From NCBI RefSeq assembly GCF_004138165.1, contig NZ_RYFF01000002.1:124001-188000 (forward strand): a DNA stretch of 64,000 nucleotides, read 5' to 3'. The notes beneath the pieces are model-generated. The model was not told where the DNA came from, did no database searches, and saw nothing but the letters and a program-made list of their open reading frames with translations. Made by a program: the position numbers and the translations under genes. Numbering within the stretch: the first letter of the stretch is position 1; each line of letters starts with the position of its first letter. Positions 37,015 to 45,211 of the stretch are shown here, one piece after another. The stretch comes from Candidatus Chloroploca sp. Khr17 (GTDB lineage Bacteria; Chloroflexota; Chloroflexia; Chloroflexales; Chloroflexaceae).

Positions 37015-38082
37015 ATGGTCTCTGCACGTGTACGTGAGTATCAAGAAGAACTTGAACGCCGGACGCTTTCGCCTTTGGCGGCTTTCAGCGCCGAGGCGGT
37101 GCGTGAACATCCTGAACCTCCATGCCCAATTCGTCCGGCGTTTCAACGTGATCGCGATCGTATCTTGCATTCGAAGCCGTTCCGCCGTTTGAAACATAAA
37201 ACCCAGGTCTTCATTGCGCCCCTTGGTGACCACTATCGTACCCGCCTGACCCATACCCTCGAGGTGACGCAGGTCTCGCGGACGGTCGCACGGGCCTTGC
37301 ATCTCAATGAGGATCTGACCGAGGCGATTGGTCTGGGTCACGATCTCGGCCATGCTCCATTTGGTCACGCCGGTGAGACGGCCCTGACCCGGATCTTCCC
37401 CGACCACTTCCGCCATAATGAACAGTCCCGTCGGATCATTGAGGTGCTCGAACGCGATGGCCGTGGCCTCAATCTCACCTATGATGTTCGCGAGGGTATT
37501 TATCTCCACTCCAAGGCGCGCCGTGATATCATGATGACAGCCTGGGGTACCGCCCATACCCTAGAGGGGCAGATCATTAAGATCTGTGATAGCGTCGCCT
37601 ATATCAACCACGATATTGATGATGCCCTCCGCGCTGGTGTTTTACATAAAGAGGATTTGCCCGCCGATCTGCTCGAGATCCTTGGTCATACTCACGGCGA
37701 ACGCCTCAATACGATGGTTGGTGACCTGATTGCCCATAACTGGTGGGCCACCGGTGAAGGAACGCCCCCCGATCCGCCCTTGATCGCGATGAGCGCTCCC
37801 ATTCTCGAGGCCACCAACCGGCTGCGCGAGTTTATGTATCGCGAGGTCTATTTGAACCGCAAGGCGAAGGCTGATGATGAGAAAGTTCGCTTTGTGATCG
37901 AGACTCTCTATGCCTACTTTGTCAAATATCCAGAACAACTTCCCCCTGATTTGCTACGCATTAATCGGGAACGCGATGAACCGATCGAACGGGCCGTCGT
38001 GGATTATATCGCGGGCATGACTGATCGCTATGCCCTCGAAATCTTTAAGCGGATCTTTGTGCCGCGTACCTGGGGGGCTTGA
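37015..38082 (+). CDS. dgt: deoxyguanosinetriphosphate triphosphohydrolase family protein
   Basis: An HD-domain dNTPase that splits dGTP to deoxyguanosine and triphosphate. The 355-residue protein has the metal ligands [19 protein letters not shown] (H) and [16 protein letters not shown] (HD), then [13 protein letters not shown] and [19 protein letters not shown] (D). The length is that of the short bacterial dNTPases rather than the 505-residue E. coli Dgt. The ATG follows GGAAG. Its TGA overlaps the ATG of the secreted protease gene (TGATG), so the genes are translationally coupled. Confidence 0.93.
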   Translation: MVSARVREYQEELERRTLSPLAAFSAEAVREHPEPPCPIRPAFQRDRDRILHSKPFRRLKHKTQVFIAPLGDHYRTRLTHTLEVTQVSRTVARALHLNEDLTEAIGLGHDLGHAPFGHAGETALTRIFPDHFRHNEQSRRIIEVLERDGRGLNLTYDVREGIYLHSKARRDIMMTAWGTAHTLEGQIIKICDSVAYINHDIDDALRAGVLHKEDLPADLLEILGHTHGERLNTMVGDLIAHNWWATGEGTPPDPPLIAMSAPILEATNRLREFMYREVYLNRKAKADDEKVRFVIETLYAYFVKYPEQLPPDLLRINRERDEPIERAVVDYIAGMTDRYALEIFKRIFVPRTWGA

Positions 38083-39899
38083 TGCCAAATATTTCATCGG
38101 AACCGCCGTCGCCCCGACGTCGCCGCTACGCCGTGCTTGCGCTGGTTCTCTTTGTGCTTCTGCTGCTCACGCTTGCTCGGTTTCCCGCTGGTGATGCTGC
38201 CCAGGCCCGCTTTGCTGAGCAGTCTGGTTCACATGCCGCCTATGTTGCCCCACAGCGCGATCCTGACGTTGTCAATCATCTCGTTGAATTGAGCAGAGCC
38301 GCCCAGGCGGAAGGCAGCGTGCAGGTTATCGTGACGCTTGCGGTGCCCACGGTTGCCGAGGGGGTCTTGCCCACATCGGCTGACGTCGCTGACCAGCGCC
38401 GCCGCATTGAACAGGCGCAGGATGCCGTCCAGTCGCGGCTTGCCGGGCACGTTGCCACTGTCCGCCATCGCTATACTCTGACCCCGGCTATGGCCCTCGA
38501 CGTTGATGCTGCCGCACTCGAGGTGCTCGCTGCCTCCCCCGAGGTGGTGCGCCTCCAGCCTGATCTGATGCTGCAAGCTACCCTCTACGAGAGTACCGCA
38601 CTGATCGGCGCAACGACGGCTTGGGCGCAAGGCTTTACTGGTGCTGGGCAAGTTGTCGCTGTGCTCGACACGGGTGTCCAGACAACGCATCCTTTTCTGG
38701 CGGGCCAGGTTGTGGCCGAAGCGTGTTTCTCTTCCACGAACTCCACAACGACGAGCCTCTGTCCGGGTGGGGTCAGTTCCTCAACGCAGCCTGGCTCAGG
38801 TCAGGCGTGCGATTCTTCCATTACGGGGTGTGGGCATGGTACGCACGTGGCTGGCATTGTTGCCGGTAAGCCGATCAGCCTCACGATCGGTGGCGTGCCC
38901 CAGACGGTCGCCGGGGTCGCCCCTGAGGCAGGTCTGATTGCCATTCAGGTCTTTTCCCGCGTTGCGTGTGACTCTTCATATTGTGTCACGGCCTGGTCAA
39001 GCGATCTTATGGCGGCGCTTGAACATGTCTATGGCCTACGGACAACCTATGCGCTGGCCGCTGTGAATATGAGTCTCGGTGGTGGTCGCTACGAGACGAC
39101 GTGTGATAATGATCCGATGAAGCAAATTATCGACTCGTTGCGCAGTGCTGGCATTGCGACCGTCGTTGCTTCGGGCAATACAAGCTATAGTGACGCAATC
39201 TCATTTCCGGCCTGTATCTCGACGGCTATCAGCGTTGGTGCAACGACGACCAGTTCCTCGGGCCTGCCAGTTGATCAGGTGGCGAATTTCTCGAATAGTG
39301 CCTCGTTTCTGAGCTTGCTTGCTCCAGGCTATTTTACCCTCTCGTCCGTCCCAGATAGTTCCTATGCCTGGTATTCGGGCACCTCGATGGCGGCACCTCA
39401 TGTCGCTGGGGCCTGGGCGGTCTTGAAGCAGGCCGCCCCCGCCGCAAGCGTTGCGTCGCTGTTGGATACGTTGCAAACTACCGGCAAACCAATTGTTGCT
39501 GAACGCTCTGGTTTTTCCACCATCATCAAGCCGCGCATTCAACTTGATGCGGCCCTTGCTGCTCTTACCTCCAATAATCCGACGGCTACCCCTGCTCCGC
39601 CGACCGCAACAGCCACTGCTACACCGTCACCTACAGCAACGCCGTCACCCACAGGTACCGGCACGGGGACGGCAACGCCCACCGGCACAGGGACGGCAAC
39701 GCCCACCGGCACAGGGACGGCAACGCCCACCGGCACAGGGACGGCAACGCCCACCGGCACAGGGACGGCAACGCCCACCGGCACAGGGACGGCAACGCCC
39801 ACCGGCACTGCTACCATAACGACTATGCCCAGTACGACACCGACCGCCACACCACTCACGCCCTTGTCGCGGGTCTACCTGCCCCTCATACGCCATTAA
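38082..39899 (+). CDS. secreted subtilisin-like serine protease (S8)
   Basis: A 605-residue protease. N-terminal signal anchor (residues 15-33), an inhibitor-like prodomain (about 75-160, [20 protein letters not shown] onward), then the catalytic domain with Asp196 ([10 protein letters not shown]), His252 ([10 protein letters not shown]), oxyanion region VVASGNTS and Ser435 ([13 protein letters not shown]). Residues about 500-590 are Thr/Pro-rich, including six 8-residue TPTGTGTA repeats, probably an envelope-spanning spacer. The C-terminus is RVYLPLIRH, a motif of Chloroflexota secreted proteins. ATG 38082 is coupled to dgt. Confidence 0.94.
   Translation: MPNISSEPPSPRRRRYAVLALVLFVLLLLTLARFPAGDAAQARFAEQSGSHAAYVAPQRDPDVVNHLVELSRAAQAEGSVQVIVTLAVPTVAEGVLPTSADVADQRRRIEQAQDAVQSRLAGHVATVRHRYTLTPAMALDVDAAALEVLAASPEVVRLQPDLMLQATLYESTALIGATTAWAQGFTGAGQVVAVLDTGVQTTHPFLAGQVVAEACFSSTNSTTTSLCPGGVSSSTQPGSGQACDSSITGCGHGTHVAGIVAGKPISLTIGGVPQTVAGVAPEAGLIAIQVFSRVACDSSYCVTAWSSDLMAALEHVYGLRTTYALAAVNMSLGGGRYETTCDNDPMKQIIDSLRSAGIATVVASGNTSYSDAISFPACISTAISVGATTTSSSGLPVDQVANFSNSASFLSLLAPGYFTLSSVPDSSYAWYSGTSMAAPHVAGAWAVLKQAAPAASVASLLDTLQTTGKPIVAERSGFSTIIKPRIQLDAALAALTSNNPTATPAPPTATATATPSPTATPSPTGTGTGTATPTGTGTATPTGTGTATPTGTGTATPTGTGTATPTGTGTATPTGTATITTMPSTTPTATPLTPLSRVYLPLIRH
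39657..39808 (+). repeat. 24-bp tandem repeat within the protease gene
   Basis: Units start every 24 bp at 39657, 39681, 39705, 39729, 39753 and 39777, with a partial seventh at 39801. Units 2-6 are identical at the DNA level. A whole-codon period keeps the reading frame, so copy number can change the spacer length without breaking the protein. Confidence 0.9.
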
Positions 39900-39911
39900 A
39901 TCCTTATGCCA

Positions 39912-39959
39912 CCTCCAAGCCCTCTCGCTTGCGCCAGCACAAGCGAGAGGGCTTGGAGG
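39912..39959. terminator. hairpin terminator of the dgt-protease unit
   Basis: 20-bp perfect arms (39912-39931 and 39940-39959), loop CGCCAGCA, beginning 12 bases after the protease stop. No T tract. Confidence 0.75.
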
Positions 39960-39973
39960 CCGTAGGCCTTCAA

Positions 39974-40197
39974 AGGGTTTCACTAGAGGGAGTAAACCCC
40001 CTGCTGCCTCGGATGGAGCCCGGTTTACGGGCCGCATCGTCGTGCCACATCCCGGTGGCGGAAGGCCTTTCAGAGAACTGCTAGGCGTGCGCCACAGGGA
40101 TCCTGGGGGTACCGGAACGATCCTCCCGGCGCACACCCGGCAGGTCTGAGGTCGCCTGAAGTCGGCACGACCTGATGTAATGCTTAAAAACCATTAC
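39974..40197. ncRNA. candidate structured RNA of unknown class (strand undetermined)
   Basis: Gene-free segment with successive hairpins: GGGTTTCACT/AGTAAACCC (39975-39999), GCCAC/GTGGC (40044-40059), GTGCGCC/GGCGCAC with inner AGGGATC/GATCCT pairing (40087-40134), AGGTCG/CGACCT (40149-40173), GTAATG/CATTAC (40177-40197). I could not match it to RNase P RNA, tmRNA, SRP RNA or common riboswitches. It could also be a mobile-element remnant. The 39900-40447 interval has no gene. Confidence 0.35.
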
Positions 40198-40252
40198 GAC
40201 GACGGACGTTTCTCCCATCGCCCTACCCCGCAAACGGCGTACTTGAAAAGTA

Positions 40253-40282
40253 TTGACACCCGACGTACAATCAAGGTAATTT
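40253..40282 (+). promoter_or_regulatory. promoter of the ABC-2 exporter operon
   Basis: TTGACA at 40253-40258, an 18-bp spacer and TAATTT at 40277-40282. The transcript would carry a leader of about 160 nt that includes the pyrimidine tract at 40352-40434. Confidence 0.55.
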
Positions 40283-40351
40283 AGATAAGGTTCCCAGTTA
40301 CTCAACCGTACACCGACACACATTGCATCCTTGATGTTCTCATCCTACTCT

Positions 40352-40434
40352 CCCCTTTCCCTTTCCCTTTCCCTTTCCCTTTCCCTTTTCATCTTTCATC
40401 TTTCATCTTTCCCTTTTCCCTTTTCCCTTTTCCC
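40352..40434. repeat. polypyrimidine tract with C3 runs (G-quadruplex motif on the minus strand)
   Basis: Hexamer CCCTTT repeated about six times (C runs at 40352-40385), three ATCTTTC units, then four CCCTTTT-type units (40411-40434). On the minus, template strand this reads as two G3-N3/4 series that fit the quadruplex pattern. It lies between the promoter and the ribosome site (GAGG 40437-40440) of the ABC gene. Confidence 0.85.
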
Positions 40435-40447
40435 TACGAGGCTTCTT

Positions 40448-41314
40448 ATGCCTATTCCTTCAATTATTGCCGAGAAGTTGGTCTATCGTTATGGCTCGTT
40501 GCTCGCTGTTGACCAAATCAGTTTCCAGGTTGCTTCCGGAGAGATCTTTGGGTTCCTTGGCCCCAATGGTGCTGGCAAATCGACAACGGTGAAGATGCTC
40601 ACTGGTCAACTGCTTCCCCAGTCAGGCCAGATGACGATCCTGGGCATCGATGTTGCCCGTCATCCCAAACGGGTGCAAGCGCGGATCGGGGTCTGTTTCG
40701 AGTTGACGAATCTCTACGAGACGATGAGCGGTGCCGAAAATCTGCATCTCTTTGCCCGCCTCTTCGGGGTACGCAGTTTTGATGCCGATGCGCTGTTGCG
40801 TCGGGTTGGCCTCGATGGCCGCGGCAAAGATAAGGTTGAAGGCTATTCCAAAGGGATGAAGCAGCGCCTGATGGTTGCACGAGCACTCGTCAATCAACCT
40901 GATGTGCTCTTTCTCGATGAACCAACCGAGGGTCTTGATCCAACGTCGGCGCAGGCGATTCGCAATGTGATCCGTGAGGAACAGGCCCGCGGGGCGACGG
41001 TTTTTCTGACCACCCACGATATGCACGAGGCCGACATGCTCTGTGATCGGGTTGCCTTCCTTGATCGCGGTACCATCGTCGCTCTCGATACGCCGCATAC
41101 GCTCAAGCAGCAGTATGGCGAGCGTATGGTGTATGTCGAGGTGCTCGCCCCCGATGGTAGCCTGCAGCGCCGTGAGATTATGCTCGATCGCGCTGATACA
41201 CCCGCCGAGGTTGCTGCCTTGCTCCAGGGTGAGCAGGTCGTCACCTTGCATAGCGCCGAGGCGACCCTCGAAGATATCTTCATTCGCATTACTGGCCGGG
41301 GGCTTGCGTCATGA
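40448..41314 (+). CDS. ABC-2 type transporter ATP-binding protein
   Basis: A 288-residue ATPase with Walker A GPNGAGKSTTVKMLTGQL, a signature-like YSKGMKQRLMVARALVN and Walker B VLFLDEPTEGLDP; the C-terminal 70 residues (YVEVLAPDGSLQRREIML onward) form the regulatory domain typical of drug/polysaccharide exporters. GAGG sets ATG 40448; the open frame upstream (Leu-Ser repeats) is just the translated pyrimidine tract. It overlaps the next gene by 4 bases. Confidence 0.93.
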   Translation: MPIPSIIAEKLVYRYGSLLAVDQISFQVASGEIFGFLGPNGAGKSTTVKMLTGQLLPQSGQMTILGIDVARHPKRVQARIGVCFELTNLYETMSGAENLHLFARLFGVRSFDADALLRRVGLDGRGKDKVEGYSKGMKQRLMVARALVNQPDVLFLDEPTEGLDPTSAQAIRNVIREEQARGATVFLTTHDMHEADMLCDRVAFLDRGTIVALDTPHTLKQQYGERMVYVEVLAPDGSLQRREIMLDRADTPAEVAALLQGEQVVTLHSAEATLEDIFIRITGRGLAS

Positions 41315-42372
41315 CAACGATGATGCTGACCGCGCTCATTGCCAAGGATTTCAAGGGCTATTTTGCCAATCGCTTCTTTGCCCTTGTGACCGTTTTGTCA
41401 CTGGTGGCATTTACGGGCCTCTACTTTCTTCTCCCCAAAACGGTTGATGAGACGCTTGCGCTCGGCTTGGTGCTCGCCGAGGCTCCTCCTGCGCTTGAGG
41501 CTGAGTTGAGCAATGCTGATGAGGTGCGCATCGCTCGTTTTGCTACCTCAGAAGAGTTACAGGCTGCCATCCTTGCCGGTGATCTTCCCGTTGGCTTTGT
41601 TTTTCCTGATGATCTCGCTGCTCAGTTGCAGGCTGGTACGCAACCTCAGGTGACCCTCTTCCTTGCCCCCGATGTTCCACCCGAGTTTGTGTCTATCTAC
41701 GAGGTGGCGGTGCAAGAGTTTGTCTTTCTCATTCTTGGGCAGGAATTGCCAATTGAGGTCACCGAGACGGTGCTTGGGCCTGATATGGCTGGGGCACAGA
41801 TTGCCCCTCGCCAGCGCATGCTGCCGCTGCTGGTGGTGTTTGTCTTGATGGTTGAAAGCCTCGGTCTCGCCAGTCTGATTGCGAGTGAAGTTGAGGCTGG
41901 TACCATCCGGGCGTTGTTGGTGACCCCCTTGACGATGCGCGGGCTCTTTTTTGCGAAAGGCATCTTTGGGTCGCTCTTTGCTTTTGCGCAGGCTGCTCTG
42001 CTCTTGCTGCTTACCGGTGGCCTTGCGGCTCAGCCCCTGTTGAATTTGCTCGCGCTCCTCGCTGGGGCGGCCATGGTGACCGGGGTGGCGTTCTTGATCG
42101 CTTCGGTCGGGCGCGATTTGATGTCGGTGATGGGTTGGGGCATTCTCGCGATGCTCTTGCTCGCCTTGCCGACGCTGAGCCTTCTGATCCCCGGTCTTGC
42201 CTCAAACTGGATGCGGCTGATTCCGTCGCATTATCTGGTCGATACGCTCTTTCGTACCCTTAATTTTCAGGCCGGCTGGCGTGAGGTTGGTGTCAATCTG
42301 CTAGTCTTGCTGGCGTATGCGGCGGTCCTGATGACCCTTGGTACGATGACGCTGCAAAGGAGATTCCGATGA
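41311..42372 (+). CDS. ABC-2 type transporter permease
   Basis: A 353-residue membrane subunit. One N-terminal segment (RFFALVTVLSLVAFTGLYFL), a large extracytoplasmic part (about residues 45-170) and five C-terminal segments (LLVVFVLMVESLGLASLIAS, FAQAALLLLLTGGLAAQPLL). The region EVEAGTIRALLVTPLTMRGL is the family coupling helix. It is expected to pair with the permease encoded next. The substrate is unknown. Confidence 0.9.
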   Translation: MTTMMLTALIAKDFKGYFANRFFALVTVLSLVAFTGLYFLLPKTVDETLALGLVLAEAPPALEAELSNADEVRIARFATSEELQAAILAGDLPVGFVFPDDLAAQLQAGTQPQVTLFLAPDVPPEFVSIYEVAVQEFVFLILGQELPIEVTETVLGPDMAGAQIAPRQRMLPLLVVFVLMVESLGLASLIASEVEAGTIRALLVTPLTMRGLFFAKGIFGSLFAFAQAALLLLLTGGLAAQPLLNLLALLAGAAMVTGVAFLIASVGRDLMSVMGWGILAMLLLALPTLSLLIPGLASNWMRLIPSHYLVDTLFRTLNFQAGWREVGVNLLVLLAYAAVLMTLGTMTLQRRFR

Positions 42373-43433
42373 GTCTCTATCGTGTGGGCGTGCTGCTTTA
42401 CCGTGAAATGGTGCAGGGCCCAAAGAATATCATTTTTATCTTTGCTGTGGTGGTTCCTCTTGTTCTCAGCCTCGTCCTTGCGCTGCTCTTTGGGACGCTC
42501 TTTAGTGGCAAGCCTCGCCTTGGTATCGTTGATGAGGGTTCCTCGCAGTTGAGCCAAGCGGCCGCTGCGATGACTTCCATCCGGTTGACAAGCTTTGCTA
42601 CGCAGGTTGCACTCGAGGAGGCAACTCGTCGGGGGGCTGTTGACATGGGTGTGGTTATACCAGCAGCTTTTGATGCCCAACTTGCTGCTGGTCAACCAAC
42701 GACGATGGTCGCCTATGTCTGGGGCGAGAGTCTGCTGAGGGATCGCGCCCTGCTCGGTACCGCTCTTGTCGCCTGGACGCGCCAGATCGCGGGCCAGGAA
42801 CTGCCTGTCACCTTGACGACCACGATGCTTGGCGATACCGTCGCCCTGCCTTGGCAAGATCGCATCTTGCCCTTGCTCATCCTGATGAGCGTCGTCTTTG
42901 GGGCAATGATGCTCCCTGCTTCATCGCTGGTCAGCGAAAAACAGCACCGGACGCTGACGGCGTTGGCGATTACGCCTGCGACGACCGCTGATGTGTACCT
43001 TGCCAAGGGCTTGCTTGGCGTCGGTTTGAGTACCGTGATGGCACTGGTTGTGCTCGCGCTGAATGGAGCCCTCAACGAGCGCACTGGGCTTGTCGCGGGG
43101 GTCTTGCTCTTGGGGGCGATCTTCTCCGCTGAACTGGGGATCGTGATGGGGGCGCTTGTCAAGGATATCAATTCTCTCTTTGCCACGATCAAGGCCATCG
43201 GTTTGCTTTTGTATGCTCCTGCCTTGATTGCGCTCTTTCCCGACATTCCACAGTGGATCGCACGCATCTTCCCAACCTATTATCTTGTGCAACCGGTCAT
43301 CGAGATCGTTCAGCACAATGCGCGTCTCGCTGATATTGCCGGTTTACTCGGTGTCCTGCTCGCTCTGATTGCCGTGACAGGCGCGATCCTTGCGTTGTTG
43401 GCCCGCCGCAACTATCGCCTCGGGACAGTTTAG
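42369..43433 (+). CDS. ABC-2 type transporter permease
   Basis: A 354-residue permease with the same layout as its upstream partner: N-terminal segment (IIFIFAVVVPLVLSLVLALL), extracytoplasmic domain, and five C-terminal segments after SEKQHRTLTALAITPATTAD. The ATG overlaps the previous stop by 4 bases (ATGA), and a strong terminator follows the stop. The two permeases and ATPase form a complete three-gene exporter; drug resistance or lipid/polymer export are both possible. Confidence 0.9.
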   Translation: MSLYRVGVLLYREMVQGPKNIIFIFAVVVPLVLSLVLALLFGTLFSGKPRLGIVDEGSSQLSQAAAAMTSIRLTSFATQVALEEATRRGAVDMGVVIPAAFDAQLAAGQPTTMVAYVWGESLLRDRALLGTALVAWTRQIAGQELPVTLTTTMLGDTVALPWQDRILPLLILMSVVFGAMMLPASSLVSEKQHRTLTALAITPATTADVYLAKGLLGVGLSTVMALVVLALNGALNERTGLVAGVLLLGAIFSAELGIVMGALVKDINSLFATIKAIGLLLYAPALIALFPDIPQWIARIFPTYYLVQPVIEIVQHNARLADIAGLLGVLLALIAVTGAILALLARRNYRLGTV

Positions 43434-43448
43434 GTGGCGTTTGACGGC

Positions 43449-43482
43449 ACGAAAAAGGCCAGCGTCGCTGGCCTTTTTTCGT
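43449..43482. terminator. rho-independent terminator, bidirectional
   Basis: GC-rich stem GGCCAGCG-T-CGCTGGCC flanked by an A run on the left and a T run on the right, so it works in both directions between convergent operons. Confidence 0.85.
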
Positions 43483-43500
43483 ACCGCCATCGGTTTCCCG

Positions 43501-43857
43501 CTAATCCTCCAACAACTTCATGCCTGTCATCCGCTCCACGGCCCAGAAGCCAAGCGGTAGCACGCTGAAGAAGGCCATGATGAGGTTCGAGAAGGTCGCA
43601 GCATTCAGCCCGACCCCGCCTGCACCAGCCAGACGCCCAACATTGGCGAGCGCCGCAATGGTACCCAGGGCTGCGATACCCAACGCGATGAGCGTCATTA
43701 GCCTGGTGCGCGCTGGATTGCGTGCCAGCCACCCTAGAACGATCAGAACCAGCCCAAACAGGGCCGGAATAAAAGCGGTTGTGGCAGTGGTGGCAATGCC
43801 TCCCCCCACACCGAGGACAACCAGACCGACGCCCGCCCAGATGATAATGGTGATCAT
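43501..43857 (-). CDS. small membrane protein of unknown function
   Basis: A 118-residue protein with four predicted transmembrane segments (IIIWAGVGLVVLGVGGGIAT, FIPALFGLVLIVLGWLA, MTLIALGIAALGTIAALANV, NLIMAFFSVLPLGFWAV), ending ERMTGMKLLED. ATG 43857 follows CAGGAG. I see no family motif. It lies 123 bases downstream of the photosynthesis operon's last gene, separated by two hairpins, so it may be transcribed on its own. Confidence 0.75.
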   Translation of the reverse strand: MITIIIWAGVGLVVLGVGGGIATTATTAFIPALFGLVLIVLGWLARNPARTRLMTLIALGIAALGTIAALANVGRLAGAGGVGLNAATFSNLIMAFFSVLPLGFWAVERMTGMKLLED

Positions 43858-43874
43858 ACGTGACTCCTGGTGGC

Positions 43875-43945
43875 TTGCAGGTATCTGCTCTCCTGCAAAC
43901 TCGCAAACGTCTGCATGGAGAGGCAACCAATTCTGCCTCTCCATG
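43875..43945. terminator. two hairpins after the photosynthesis operon
   Basis: TTGCAGG/CCTGCAA (43875-43881, 43892-43898) and a 12-bp stem CATGGAGAGGCA with its complement (43914-43925, 43934-43945). They lie just past the glycosyltransferase stop on the minus strand and likely end the bch operon. Confidence 0.6.
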
Positions 43946-43980
43946 ACGTATGGTACACGCTTTTAGCACATTGCGTCAAA

Positions 43981-45195
43981 TCAGCACTCGTTGCCCTTGA
44001 TGCGCTGCACAACCGCGAGAATACGTTCGGCGCGTTTGCCATAGGTGTGTTCGGTCGCGATCACCCGGCGTGCCATCGCCCGCCTCCTATCCGGTGCCCG
44101 TGCCAGCGCGTCCGCCAGGGCCTTCGTCAGACCTGCTTGATCGCGTCGGGCAAAGGTGTGACTCAGGTGCAGCGGCACAATCTCTTGCAAGGCAGGCAAG
44201 ATGGGCAGCACAAGCGGCTGCCCCAGGGCAAGATATTCAAAGAGTTTCAGTGGCGAGGCGGTAATGTCCGTTACGGTGTCTGGTATCGCCAGAACATCGG
44301 CTGCCTGCAGGTAGGTGACAATCTCGGCCTGGGGCCGTGGCGGGATGAGCAGGCAGACGCCCTGTCCTTGCTGTTGCCCACCATCACCAAAACCAAGATC
44401 ATAGGCCTGCTTGCGCAAAGCCTCGCGTTCGTGATCGCGCCCGCCTGCCAGAATGAGCACGAGATCCGGGCATTGTTGCCGCAGTTCCGCGCACGCGGCC
44501 AGCAGACCCTCAAGCCACCGATGCGCGAACGTCATACCTGCATAAGCGATGATCGGTGCTTCGGCGGGGAACCCCAGGGTTTGCCGGGCTTCCTGCCGAT
44601 TTCCTTGGGTAAAAACCTGCTCGTCATAGGCGTCGGGAACGACAAACACCTCGTCCAGGTTGCGCCAGCCAAGCGTTGCCAGCAACTGCCGAAAATCGTC
44701 GGTCAGCGACACAACCGCCGAAGATTTCGTCAGTGCTATACGATCAATCAGGTGCAAAAGTCCCTCGGCCCACGGTTCGCGTGCCCGCGACGGATTCTTC
44801 GTCTCCAGGTCGTGTGCCTCGTAGATGACTGGTATCCCCAGGCAAGGCCCCAGCACGCCTGCCCACCAGGCGGCACAGATCACCTGCCGCACATAGACCG
44901 CTTCAACCTCGTGCCGTCGTGGTGCGATCAGTGCCGCTGTCATGAACGCAAAGGCTGTGTGCTCAAGGTAGTAGAGCAACGTTGATTTGTAGAGGCGTGA
45001 GAGCTTGCCAATCGCCGGGCGTGGCAGATGCACGGCACCTACCTCCTCAAACCGACTCGCTTCGCGCCCCCAGCGCGGGATCAATGCCAGCGTGTCAGGT
45101 TGACGAACCCGAAGTTCACGCAGGGTGGTATACGTTTGCAACGCATTGGCCGACTGCAACGTCAGACTGGTGGGGTAAGCAATGTAGACGAGCAT
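43981..45195 (-). CDS. glycosyltransferase, GT4-like
   Basis: A 404-residue GT-B enzyme. N-terminal acceptor domain with AWWAGVLGPCLGIPVIYEAH, linker FVVPDAYDEQVF, donor domain with IIAYAGMTFAHRWLEGLLAA, LILAGGRDHER and the EX7E-like SPLKLFEYLALGQPLVLP. Start ATG 45195; the frame extends to 45351 inside bchD. It is the last gene of the photosynthesis operon, 16 bases after bchD. A link to glycosylated carotenoids or to envelope sugars is possible; neither is shown. Confidence 0.85.
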   Translation of the reverse strand: MLVYIAYPTSLTLQSANALQTYTTLRELRVRQPDTLALIPRWGREASRFEEVGAVHLPRPAIGKLSRLYKSTLLYYLEHTAFAFMTAALIAPRRHEVEAVYVRQVICAAWWAGVLGPCLGIPVIYEAHDLETKNPSRAREPWAEGLLHLIDRIALTKSSAVVSLTDDFRQLLATLGWRNLDEVFVVPDAYDEQVFTQGNRQEARQTLGFPAEAPIIAYAGMTFAHRWLEGLLAACAELRQQCPDLVLILAGGRDHEREALRKQAYDLGFGDGGQQQGQGVCLLIPPRPQAEIVTYLQAADVLAIPDTVTDITASPLKLFEYLALGQPLVLPILPALQEIVPLHLSHTFARRDQAGLTKALADALARAPDRRRAMARRVIATEHTYGKRAERILAVVQRIKGNEC

Positions 45196-45211
45196 AGATG
45201 GACACCACCGC

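Noticed and set aside
40331-40447. N-terminal extension of the ABC-2 ATPase rich in Leu-Ser
   Set aside because: It is the translated CCCTTT tract; a good ribosome site precedes ATG 40448 where the ATPase domain begins.
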